A DNA stretch of 19,089 bases from an uncultured Lachnospiraceae bacterium (GTDB lineage Bacteria; Bacillota_A; Clostridia; TANB77; CAG-508): positions 1 to 19,089 of the forward strand of contig CAMUZC010000022.1 of NCBI GenBank assembly GCA_947165105.1, written 5' to 3'. The notes below the pieces were generated by a model, which had not been told where the DNA came from, did no database searches, and saw nothing but the letters and a program-made list of their open reading frames with translations. A program made the position numbers and the translations under genes. Shown here piece after piece: positions 6,992 to 13,875 of the stretch (positions are counted from its first letter, which is position 1; every line of letters starts with the position of its first letter).

Positions 6992-7234
6992 TTAATTCCT
7001 TTCTAATTCTGTAACTTCAATTAAATCACCAATTAAGATAATACTTTTTATTTCAATTTTATCTAACATCTTTTTTAAATTAGTAGCTAAGGTTTGTAAT
7101 TTATCTGTAGACATTCCTTTTTTATTAATTCTAAAAATATATACTTTTGATCGATCTAATGTGCTAAGAGTAATATTGTTTAAATTTTCTTCTAAAAGTT
7201 TATTTAATTCTTTTTCTGTATACACTTTGGCCAT
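6992..7234 (-). CDS. Hypothetical protein
   Basis: The 80-aa protein starts MAKVYTEKELNKLLEENLNN. The ATG at 7234 is chosen because AGGAG is 7 bases upstream; an in-frame start at 7267 would lie inside the promoter and is unlikely. It has helix-strand-helix-strand character (KVYIFRINKKG, IKSIILIGDLIEV). It is the first gene of the transcription unit that runs to the terminator at 3025-3050. No family is recognised. Confidence 0.7.
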   Translation of the reverse strand: MAKVYTEKELNKLLEENLNNITLSTLDRSKVYIFRINKKGMSTDKLQTLATNLKKMLDKIEIKSIILIGDLIEVTELERN

Positions 7235-7247
7235 ATTAACATCTCCT

Positions 7248-7267
7248 ATTAATATAATATACAACAA
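7248..7267 (-). promoter_or_regulatory. Promoter of the small-gene operon (7234 to 3054)
   Basis: Minus-strand TTGTTGTATATTATATTAAT follows the PhoH terminator T-run and precedes AGGAG. It shares the TTGTATA-TATA core. It would drive the run of about ten overlapping genes. Confidence 0.5.
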
Positions 7268-7290
7268 AAAAACCGCTAATACGCGGTTTA
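7262..7290 (-). terminator. Intrinsic terminator after phoH
   Basis: Arms AAACCGC (7270-7276) and GCGGTTT (7283-7289) around a 6-base loop, followed by TTTTTTTGTTG on the minus strand. It is one of the few GC-rich stretches here. Confidence 0.88.
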
Positions 7291-7301
7291 ATTTTTATGA
7301 T

Positions 7302-8162
7302 TTAATCATTTAATAAATCAGCTAATGCTGCAGTTTTTGATCTTTCTGATTGTGTTAAATGAACATAACCAAATAATGGATTTCCACTTAATCTCTCAAT
7401 TGTAGTTTCAATACCTTTTGATTTTTCAAATATAGCTTTATCTCTTTGTCTAACATCAGCATCAAACCAAACTTCTGATCCTTCAGCTGCTCTTGCAATA
7501 ATTAATTGAATGTGTTCTTTTGTTAAATTCTCAGCCTCAGAACACATGATTAATGTATTTTCTAGATTACGTCCTCTAAGATATTGTAATGGTTCTATAA
7601 CAAGCTTTCCATTACTTAGCATACATTCAACTCCTGCTTCACCACAGTGATCAATAAAAGGTCCTAAAAATGGCATAAGTTTATCATTAACTTCACCTGG
7701 TAAAGCACCTAGATCTTTAGTATCTTTAACATCAACATTATTTCTAATTCATACAATTTTATCAAAAACATTTTGTTCTAATGCTTCTAAAGCACTAGTA
7801 ACTAATAACATTGTTTTACCTGTTCCTCAAGAACCTGTAATTAATTTAACAGTTTTATCTCTGTCTTTTAGCATATCAATCGCGCAGATTTGTTCAGGAT
7901 TTCTCGGTTTTATACATATATTTTTATCAGCGCTCTTTTTACTTCTAAAATTGATTGATCCCCTTCCAAACTTTCTTAATTTACCGTTTTCATAACACCA
8001 TTGAGATGCAAGTTTTTCTTTGCCATCTTCTTCATTGAATACTAACAAATACTCATTTTCTTTCAACTCATAAGGTGAATAGGCCTTAACTGAAAACTCC
8101 GCCCATTCGTCTAATGTTGGAACCCATCTCTTCCAACCTGTGTAAATAAGTTCGTTTGTCAT
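7302..8162 (-). CDS. phoH: PhoH-family ATPase with two in-frame TGA (Trp) codons
   Basis: With TGA as Trp this is a single 286-aa protein. The TGA codons are codon 112 (7827-7829), inside the Walker A loop GSWGTGKT (110-117), and codon 138 (7749-7751), in KIVWIRNN. The PhoH pattern continues with DVKDTKDLGALPG, LQYLRGR and IMCSEAEN. The last is the Walker B region, where the usual Asp of DEAQN is Ser and Gln is Glu. The N-terminal 90 residues are a phage-type extension, not a PIN nuclease that I can recognise. PhoH proteins are ATPases common in phages, with a proposed RNA-related role. AGGAG lies about 12 bases before the ATG, longer than usual. It is preceded and followed by terminators. 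Confidence 0.92.
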
Positions 8163-8183
8163 AACTATTAAATTCTCCTACAT

Positions 8184-8223
8184 CAAAAAACTGATATATA
8201 CTTTTTATAAACATATATCAGTT
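8184..8223 (-). terminator. Intrinsic terminator after glmS
   Basis: Perfect 11-bp arms AACTGATATAT (8189-8199) and ATATATCAGTT (8213-8223) with a 13-base loop, then TTTTTTGATG on the minus strand. The phoH ribosome binding site follows directly, leaving little room for a promoter between them, so phoH may depend on read-through or on a start inside the hairpin. Confidence 0.85.
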
Positions 8224-8239
8224 AATTTAGCAAAATATA

Positions 8240-10120
8240 TTATTCAATTATAACACTTCTAGCTAGATTTCTTGGTTTATCTGGATTAATTCCGTTTTGA
8301 ACTGCAATATAGTATGCAAGTAATTGTAAATAAATAATAGTCAAAGATTGTAAGAATTGTGATCCATTTATGATTTCTGGAATTAATAAATTAAGATCAG
8401 TTGTTTCTTTTAATACTTTATTTCTTTCTGTTTTAGATGAAATTACTACTAATTTTCCTCCTCTAGCTTTAATTTCAGAAGCTGCAGAGATTTCATGGAC
8501 GTTTGTATCACCAGTACTAATTAAAATACAATAAGTATTTTTATCAATTAAAGATAAACTACCATGTTTTAATTCTCCTGCTGGAATTGCTTCAGCATGA
8601 ATTCCACAGATTTCTTTTAATTTTAAAGCACCTTCACAACATGTTGGAAAATCTACACCACCTAATAAATATAGATCATGTTTATCAGATAATGCAGTTG
8701 CGAGTTTTTGAACTTCTAGCCTATTTTTAAAGATATCTTCAATATATGCTGGAATACTTTTAAAAACCTGAATATAATCATCTAGAATTTTATTTGTAAA
8801 ATTTCTATCTAATTCTCGTTTTTGTAATAATTTTAAATGCTTAACTTTTGTACCGATCAAATATAATAAAATTAATTGACAAGAATATGATTTAGTTGTA
8901 GGAAGTGATACTTCAGGAAAGGCTTCTGTATATAAAGCATAATCAGCTTCGAAAGCTAATCTTGATGTCTTAACATTTGTTATTGCGAGTGTTTTTATTC
9001 CTAATAACTTACAATATTCTAATGCTGTTAATGTATCTTGAGTTTCTCCAGATTGAGATAAGAAAATAGCAATAGATTTTTCTTTTTTTAGTTGATCAGC
9101 TTTATAAATAAATTCAGATGCTAAAATTGTTTTAGTGTTAAAATAATGAAAATATCTATTCGTTAAATATTCGCCAACTAAACATGCATTGTAAGATGAA
9201 CCACTTCCAATAAAATAAACCTCATTAGTATTAACTAAAATTTGATTAGGTATTCCTAAAACTATATCTTTATTTATTATATATTTATTAAGAGTATTCT
9301 TAATAGCTTTTGGTGTTTCTTCTATTTCTTTAATAAGATAATGCTTAAATTTACCGCGACCTGTGGCACTTTTTATTGAACAAAAATTAAATGGTTGTCT
9401 ATCTGAAGTTATATCATTAGCATTTAAATCAAATATCTTTGTCTCTGTGGCACTTATATAACCATATTCATTTGTCCTTAATGGGTATGCTACTAAATTA
9501 TCATCAGTTAATGATATTGTATCAGAAGAGATATAAGACTCTTTTGTTTTTTCATTTAATGCAACAATTAATGAAGATTCTTTTTTAGCAAACCAGATTT
9601 TATCTAAGTTATCTTTAAAAACTACACTTAATGCGATAGATCCATTAACACTTAGTAATGTTTTTCTAATAGCCATATTCACATCTTTATATTTTTTATA
9701 AAAATAATCGACAAGATTTAAAATTACCTCATTATTAGAATTTGAATAAAAAGTATAATTATCTGAAATTAATCTTTCTTTAATATCAATTAAATTATTA
9801 ATGTTTCCACTATAAATACCAGTTACTAAATAGTCATCTGAATGATTTGATGCTTCACTAATACTTTCATCATCTGTTCAAGTCACATATCCTAATCCAA
9901 TATTACCAATTAAGTTTTGATCTTTTAAATCTAATTTTGATTCTAATTCAGCTACAGTTCCTTTATCTTTAATGATATTAATTCTTTTCTTAGATGAATC
10001 AAAAAGAGCTACGGCAGTCATGTCGTGGCCTTTATATTCCAAAGTAACTAAACCTGTTTTTAATTTATTCCAAAGATTTTTAGTCGAGTCTTGTGAAATA
10101 TAACCAAATATACTACACAT
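8240..10120 (-). CDS. glmS: GlmS-like glucosamine-6-phosphate synthase, altered active sites, in-frame TGA (Trp)
   Basis: With TGA at 9878-9880 as Trp81 this is a 626-aa two-domain protein, the normal GlmS length and order: N-terminal glutaminase (about 1-230), then two SIS isomerase domains (LSQSGETQDT, EGALKLKE, HAEAIPAGELKHG, C-terminal PRNLARSVIIE). Trp81 aligns with the Trp of the HTRW glutamine loop. GlmS makes glucosamine-6-phosphate from fructose-6-phosphate and glutamine. Cys2, the nucleophile, is present. The loop Arg is Thr (YVTW), the oxyanion HNG is YSG, the substrate-binding Asp of TDTEV is Asn, and the C-terminal Lys that forms a Schiff base with the sugar is Arg621. Reaction or substrate may therefore differ. 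AAGGAG lies 6 bases before the ATG. Confidence 0.9.
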
Positions 10121-10123
10121 AAA

Positions 10124-10654
10124 TTACTCCTTATTTTTAAACATTTTTATTAGTTTCTCAACTATTTCATTATATCCAGCTTCAGTACCTTCGACAACTG
10201 TAAATGGAATATTATTTTCATTTAAAAGCTTAATAATTTGTGTATCAATTAATTTAGCTTCTTCTTCAGTTTGATTTCGACCGTTTGGATTATATTCTTT
10301 TCGTCTTTTAATAAAAAGATTTATATTTTCATGTTTATTAAATTCATACATAATTCCAGGAATTAATGCTGGATTATCACTACAGTACATTGCACCTAAT
10401 AATATTGGAGAATCTGTTACTGCAACATCAACTTTACCATCACATCTAGCAATTTTCCAAGCTTGTTTTCCTGTAATATAAAATTGATTCTTAAATACTA
10501 AATCATTTTCTTCCCAAACTTTATCTTTAGCAAATTCTGAAATATATTCTGCATCTATTCCAGCCATCTTTAATTTAGAAAAAATATAAGTGGCTCCAGT
10601 AGACTTACCAGCACCAGGTCCTGCAAATAAATTTATAATAACAGTTTTCTTCAT
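10124..10654 (-). CDS. P-loop NTPase, NadR/AAA_28-like kinase
   Basis: The 176-aa protein opens with a Walker A loop FAGPGAGKST (10-19). It has TDSPILLGAMYC near residue 83 (Walker B-like acid) and a lid-type segment KRRKEYNPNGRNQTEEEA near 117-134, typical of small phage nucleotide or nucleoside kinases related to AAA_28. The C-terminus FTVVEGTEAGYNEIVEKL fits this fold. Substrate not predictable; a deoxynucleotide or NAD-precursor kinase is possible. It sits 3 bases upstream of glmS, and its ribosome binding site overlaps the TAG stop of the toxin-like gene, so the three are one operon. Confidence 0.8.
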   Translation of the reverse strand: MKKTVIINLFAGPGAGKSTGATYIFSKLKMAGIDAEYISEFAKDKVWEENDLVFKNQFYITGKQAWKIARCDGKVDVAVTDSPILLGAMYCSDNPALIPGIMYEFNKHENINLFIKRRKEYNPNGRNQTEEEAKLIDTQIIKLLNENNIPFTVVEGTEAGYNEIVEKLIKMFKNKE

Positions 10655-10663
10655 ATTTTACTC

Positions 10664-10960
10664 CTAGTATCTTTTCATTAAATCTTTATGATTTCTACAA
10701 ATATCGACTAATTCTAGCTTATTATTAATATGCCTATAAATTAACAATAATTCACCTGTAATATGTAATTCTTTAAGTCCAGTTAATCCAGACTTAGCAA
10801 CAGAAGTTTTTTGTAAGTTATGAACTTTATTTCCAGGATGTTCTCCTTTAATAAGTTTTTCTATAATTCCATCTAGATCCTTATCGATTTTAGTTCCTTT
10901 AATCTTACGAATATCTTTTAAAGCTCTTTCATATGCTCTGTAAGTAATTATATTTCTCAC
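10664..10960 (-). CDS. YafQ-like mRNA interferase (RelE/ParE fold), no antitoxin seen
   Basis: The 98-aa protein has the YafQ layout: N-terminal helices, HNLQ (48-51), ELHITGELLLIYR (64-76) and CRNHKDL near the end (88-94). Compared with E. coli YafQ, the His in HNL, the His of ELHI (66) and the late His (91) are kept, and the Asp of the IEPD segment is Glu70. YafQ-type toxins cut mRNA at the ribosome. The start is GTG, chosen because GAGGTGA lies about 6 bases upstream; the overlapping ATG two bases before is in another frame and hits TAA quickly. It is the first gene of its unit, and no antitoxin-like gene is next to it. Confidence 0.8.
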   Translation of the reverse strand: MRNIITYRAYERALKDIRKIKGTKIDKDLDGIIEKLIKGEHPGNKVHNLQKTSVAKSGLTGLKELHITGELLLIYRHINNKLELVDICRNHKDLMKRY

Positions 10961-10976
10961 ATATACTCACCTCTTA

Positions 10977-10996
10977 TATTAATATATTATACAATA
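10977..10996 (-). promoter_or_regulatory. Promoter of the toxin-kinase-glmS unit
   Basis: Minus-strand TATTGTATAATATATTAATA contains a perfect TATAAT, lies between a terminator T-run and GAGGTGA, and is the clearest example of the shared core. No TTGACA-like -35 is visible at 17 bases. Confidence 0.6.
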
Positions 10997-11017
10997 AAAG
11001 GCAGCACTAAGCTGCCT
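10993..11017 (-). terminator. Intrinsic terminator after the small membrane-protein gene
   Basis: Arms AGGCAGC (10999-11005) and GCTGCCT (11011-11017), loop ACTAA, followed by TTTATTG on the minus strand. Confidence 0.9.
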
Positions 11018-11031
11018 ATTTTTAAAAGACA

Positions 11032-11286
11032 TTATAAATTTCCAGTAATTGCTGCAATTATTCCTATGATTAAAACAATCACAAACATTACTGCAATAAT
11101 TGCTCCTGCGATTGCCCATGGAATCCATAAAGGAAACCAAACCCAAAACCAAGTTAACCAAACTGGATTAGCAGTAAGTTTAACGATTAAGAAAGCAATA
11201 AATACAAAAAATCCTATCGTACCTAATCCAACGCCACCTTCTTTTACTACTACTGTTTTTGTGTCGTCATTAAAGTTATAATTCAT
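11032..11286 (-). CDS. Small two-helix membrane protein
   Basis: The 84-aa protein has a short polar N-terminus (MNYNFNDDTKTVVVKEGG), a hydrophobic helix around residues 19-36, a Trp-rich turn (WLTWFWVWFPLWIPW, 43-57) and a second helix around 58-80. The WFWVWFPLWIP block resembles the small phage transmembrane proteins annotated as Fragile-X-F-like, from memory. All six Trp codons here are TGG. It is in one operon with the RNA-repair genes, 2 bases after the kinase gene, with AAAGGAG before its ATG. Possible roles include membrane modification or superinfection exclusion, but nothing here decides. Confidence 0.7.
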   Translation of the reverse strand: MNYNFNDDTKTVVVKEGGVGLGTIGFFVFIAFLIVKLTANPVWLTWFWVWFPLWIPWAIAGAIIAVMFVIVLIIGIIAAITGNL

Positions 11287-11287
11287 T

Positions 11288-12265
11288 TTAATTCTCCTTT
11301 CTGTTTAGAAATTCTTTTACAAATTCCATATCTTGCTCTGAATTCTCATCACAAGTATGTAATACTTTTAAATTATTATATAATTCTTCACCTAATAAAT
11401 TTCTATCTCGCTCTTCGGCTTTTTTAGAGTCCTTCCAAGCTTCAAGAGGTCTCATGTGATAATTAATTAATATTGCTGCTTTATATTTATCCTCTTCAGA
11501 TAAATTAAAATCAATTCCTAAAGCGAAATAAGCACCTGGATTTGCATGTTGATAATAATGTGCTACTTCGGTTGTTTCACCTTTTCTATTTGTATATGTT
11601 TTACAGAACTTCTTACCTATATCGTGTAAAAAAATTGCTCGTTCTAAATACTTTGGATAATCAGTTGGATTAAAGAACTTAGTGTAATAGTCATAAGCTG
11701 CATACATATGTTTATCTACATCCATATTATGCCATGGATTTTCGTGTGTTAATCCTTTTGCATAATAATCAACAGCTTCTGACCAATGCAGATTAGGAGT
11801 AGTTGAATAATGTACATTAATTTCATCCCAGCCTTCATTGAAAGTAGGAAGTTCAAAATTCTTAAGCATATTATCTATAACATATTCTGGAACAACTCTA
11901 GCTCTTGTAGAATTTCTGAATTTAACTTCATCTAAACCAGTATAAACAACAATTGCTTCTGTTATATATTTAGCAGTTACAGCCTTTTGTAATCGTTGTA
12001 AAGTGTTTACTCTTAATTTTCTAGTTGTATTAGTCGCATCATATATAACATCTAAACCAGCATCTAATGCGGCTACAGTTCTAGAAAACATTTTTCCAAA
12101 CACTCGACTAGGATCTGTTTGATCGTCTTCAGATCCATATAATTCTTCTCTTATAGAATCTGATGACAATAAAACAGTTTGATCAGTCTTAAGTTGATTT
12201 GCTAAAGTGGACTTTCCGCAGCCAGGAAGTCCGATTAACATTATAAATTTTGGTTTATCTCTCAT
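11288..12265 (-). CDS. Polynucleotide kinase fused to HD phosphohydrolase (RNA end healing)
   Basis: The 325-aa protein has an N-terminal P-loop kinase: GLPGCGKST (12-20), DSIREELYG (36-44), DATNTTR (76-82) and the lid-end block ARVVPEYVIDNMLKNFE typical of T4 Pnkp-type kinases. From about residue 180 an HD domain follows: HNMDVDKH (179-186), FLHDIGKKF (212-220), AHYYQHANPGAY (235-246), NYH (268-270). The kinase would phosphorylate 5'-OH ends and the HD part would remove 2',3'-cyclic or 3' phosphates. The order kinase-HD is the reverse of the Runella HD-Pnk. It lies one small gene downstream of the RNA ligase, which supports tRNA or RNA repair. A strong AGGAGG site precedes it. Confidence 0.88.
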   Translation of the reverse strand: MRDKPKFIMLIGLPGCGKSTLANQLKTDQTVLLSSDSIREELYGSEDDQTDPSRVFGKMFSRTVAALDAGLDVIYDATNTTRKLRVNTLQRLQKAVTAKYITEAIVVYTGLDEVKFRNSTRARVVPEYVIDNMLKNFELPTFNEGWDEINVHYSTTPNLHWSEAVDYYAKGLTHENPWHNMDVDKHMYAAYDYYTKFFNPTDYPKYLERAIFLHDIGKKFCKTYTNRKGETTEVAHYYQHANPGAYFALGIDFNLSEEDKYKAAILINYHMRPLEAWKDSKKAEERDRNLLGEELYNNLKVLHTCDENSEQDMEFVKEFLNRKEN

Positions 12266-12277
12266 TATATTTACCTC

Positions 12278-12463
12278 CTAACGTGGTCGAGTGTCCATAG
12301 ATAACTTTTTAATTTTCTCTAAATAAGTATATCTATACTTAGTATTATACAACTTATTATAAGCTTCAACAAATGAACACTTATTCTTTCTCATATAACG
12401 TTCACATTTTCGAGTTATTTCTCTATTACAGTAAGGAATTACATCGTCAAAATAATTAACCAT
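12278..12463 (-). CDS. Small basic protein between RNA-repair genes
   Basis: The 61-aa protein starts MVNYFDDVIPYCNREITRKC and is rich in Lys, Arg and Tyr, including CERYMRKNKC. The ATG overlaps the ligase stop (TAATG), and GAGGAG is 7 bases upstream, so I reject the in-frame start at 12499, which lies inside the ligase. With two Cys in an RKC...NKC arrangement it could be nucleic-acid binding, but no family is recognised. Its position between ligase and kinase suggests a role with them. Confidence 0.6.
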   Translation of the reverse strand: MVNYFDDVIPYCNREITRKCERYMRKNKCSFVEAYNKLYNTKYRYTYLEKIKKLSMDTRPR

Positions 12464-13557
12464 TAAATAACTCCTCTTCCACTTAATATTTTCTTCCATC
12501 CTGAGATGTTTATTTTCTTAAATTCTTCATCAACATTTTCATATCTGAATAAGAAATATTGCATATATGAAGGGTATCTCTTAACTACTTCTGCGTATTC
12601 TTTTCTTAAAGTATAATTTGCTGGAGCTAAATTAACAATTTCTAATTTAACTTGAGTTTTAAATAATTCCATTTCTGCAATTAAATTATTTATCTTCTCA
12701 GTATATTCAGACGCATAAATTAAGAATTCATCTATTTCATTGCTTAAGATTATTTCTAATAATCTTGAAGTAGAAATATTTCCATTAGTTCTACCTTTAT
12801 GAGCTAATACATATTCTGGAGACTTTATCTTTACACGGTTGAATTTGTTATCGCATACTACATAACCTTCCTCATCCCAAGGTAAAGCATTTGCAGCATT
12901 CTTAACATCTTCTAATGTATGTAAGTTATATCTCTTAGAAGGAGCTATCATTAAAGGTCTTTCTTCTGGTGAATACTCTTGGTCAGTAACTAAATATCTA
13001 CAACCTAAATAATATAATTTTGGTTCCTTATACTCTATAACTACTCTATTATAAGGAGATACCATTTCAAACATATAACAATAGTTTGTATCTAATTCAC
13101 AAAAGAAGTCATGCTCATTTATTCCCATACGATTTAAGCAGTATAAAAATAATTTACCATAAGAATCTAATTCAGCATTAGCACAGTCTAATGGTGCTTT
13201 GAAAGCATCTATTAAACCATTAGTTGAAATATTCCAACCTTTGTTATACCATACTTTCATTAAAGAACCATCAACCTTTTCTTGTACTGAACAGTTATCC
13301 CAGTTAATTTCTGGACAATAAGACTCTCCATAGTTACCAAACTTGTTGAATGGATGACAAACACAAGTCCAATCATCTTCTTTGAAGATTATACCTCTAG
13401 CTTCTTGTACTAATGGTAAGTTAAAATCAGATGATAATTGGTTATACTTAAACATTATATAGCCATTATCTCTTGATATTTTTAAATTGTATGGATCTTG
13501 AGTTAATAACTCTTCCCAGTTATCATGTGTCTTTATAAATTCTAATAAGTACAACAT
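12463..13557 (-). CDS. T4 Rnl1-like RNA ligase
   Basis: The 364-aa protein is close to T4 RNA ligase 1 in length (374). Motif I EKVDGSLMKVW (93-103) has the nucleotidyl lysine K94. Motif III/IIIa is YMFEMVSPYNRVV (161-173), motif IV EGYVV (230-234) and motif V RVKIKSPEYVLAHK (241-254). QEARGII (51-57) and NKFGNYGE are the usual N-terminal Rnl1 blocks. It joins 5'-phosphate to 3'-OH RNA ends via an AMP intermediate and, in T4, repairs tRNA cut by PrrC. It starts the repair operon, with its own promoter and GAGGTGA before the ATG. No anticodon nuclease is in this window. Confidence 0.93.
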   Translation of the reverse strand: MLYLLEFIKTHDNWEELLTQDPYNLKISRDNGYIMFKYNQLSSDFNLPLVQEARGIIFKEDDWTCVCHPFNKFGNYGESYCPEINWDNCSVQEKVDGSLMKVWYNKGWNISTNGLIDAFKAPLDCANAELDSYGKLFLYCLNRMGINEHDFFCELDTNYCYMFEMVSPYNRVVIEYKEPKLYYLGCRYLVTDQEYSPEERPLMIAPSKRYNLHTLEDVKNAANALPWDEEGYVVCDNKFNRVKIKSPEYVLAHKGRTNGNISTSRLLEIILSNEIDEFLIYASEYTEKINNLIAEMELFKTQVKLEIVNLAPANYTLRKEYAEVVKRYPSYMQYFLFRYENVDEEFKKINISGWKKILSGRGVI

Positions 13558-13570
13558 TTTATCACCTCTA

Positions 13571-13588
13571 TATTTATATTATACACTA
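13571..13588 (-). promoter_or_regulatory. Promoter of the RNA-repair operon
   Basis: Minus-strand TAGTGTATAATATAAATA has TATAAT and also the T4-late-like TATAAATA. Its first 16 bases are identical to the promoter in front of the GIY-YIG gene. GAGGTGA follows closely. Confidence 0.55.
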
Positions 13589-13591
13589 AAA

Positions 13592-13624
13592 CAAAAGAAA
13601 AAGAAACTCTTTTTTTAGAGTTCC
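13592..13624 (-). terminator. Intrinsic terminator after the 76-aa gene
   Basis: On the minus strand GGAACTC pairs with GAGTTTC (one G-U) around an A-rich loop, followed by TTTTTCTTTTG. The TAA at 13615-13617 lies in the loop, which supports reading through the earlier TGA. Confidence 0.8.
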
Positions 13625-13845
13625 TTAAATTTTTCTTCTCACCAATAATAACCATTTTGTCTTTTAAATATAAAATGTCTATTTGTTGATAGAGATAATA
13701 TTTCAACTGTAAATTCGTTTAATTCTGGTTTATAATTTTGTTTTACTTCTTTGATTGCAAAATAATTATTTCCATAATTATATATAAATATATCACCAAT
13801 ATCTAAATCAGTAAATAAGTTGTCGCCAAGTTGTAAAGTGTACAT
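13615..13845 (-). CDS. Small hypothetical protein with an in-frame TGA (Trp)
   Basis: The protein is 76 aa, beginning MYTLQLGDNLFTDLDIGDIF. A TGA at 13639-13641 would end it at 68 residues; as Trp it runs eight more codons to TAA in the terminator loop, giving YYWWEEKFKEL. The all-beta pattern (GDIFIYNYG, FTVEILSL, RHFIFKR) suggests a small barrel. A strong GTAAGGAGG lies 7 bases before the ATG. The readthrough form is supported by position relative to the terminator, though a real TGA stop cannot be excluded for this gene alone. Confidence 0.68.
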
Positions 13846-13875
13846 AATAGTCCTCCTTACAACTAATTTAGCTAT

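Noticed and set aside
8240..10120. glmS as a broken pseudogene in two pieces
   Set aside because: The only interruption is a TGA at a Trp position, frame is unchanged, and other genes have the same feature.
10979..11161. Second minus-strand frame overlapping the membrane-protein gene
   Set aside because: Shares the terminator and promoter region; the 84-aa frame has the ribosome site and the helix pattern.
11066..11281. Plus-strand frame over the membrane-protein gene
   Set aside because: Mirror of the hydrophobic gene, no independent signal.
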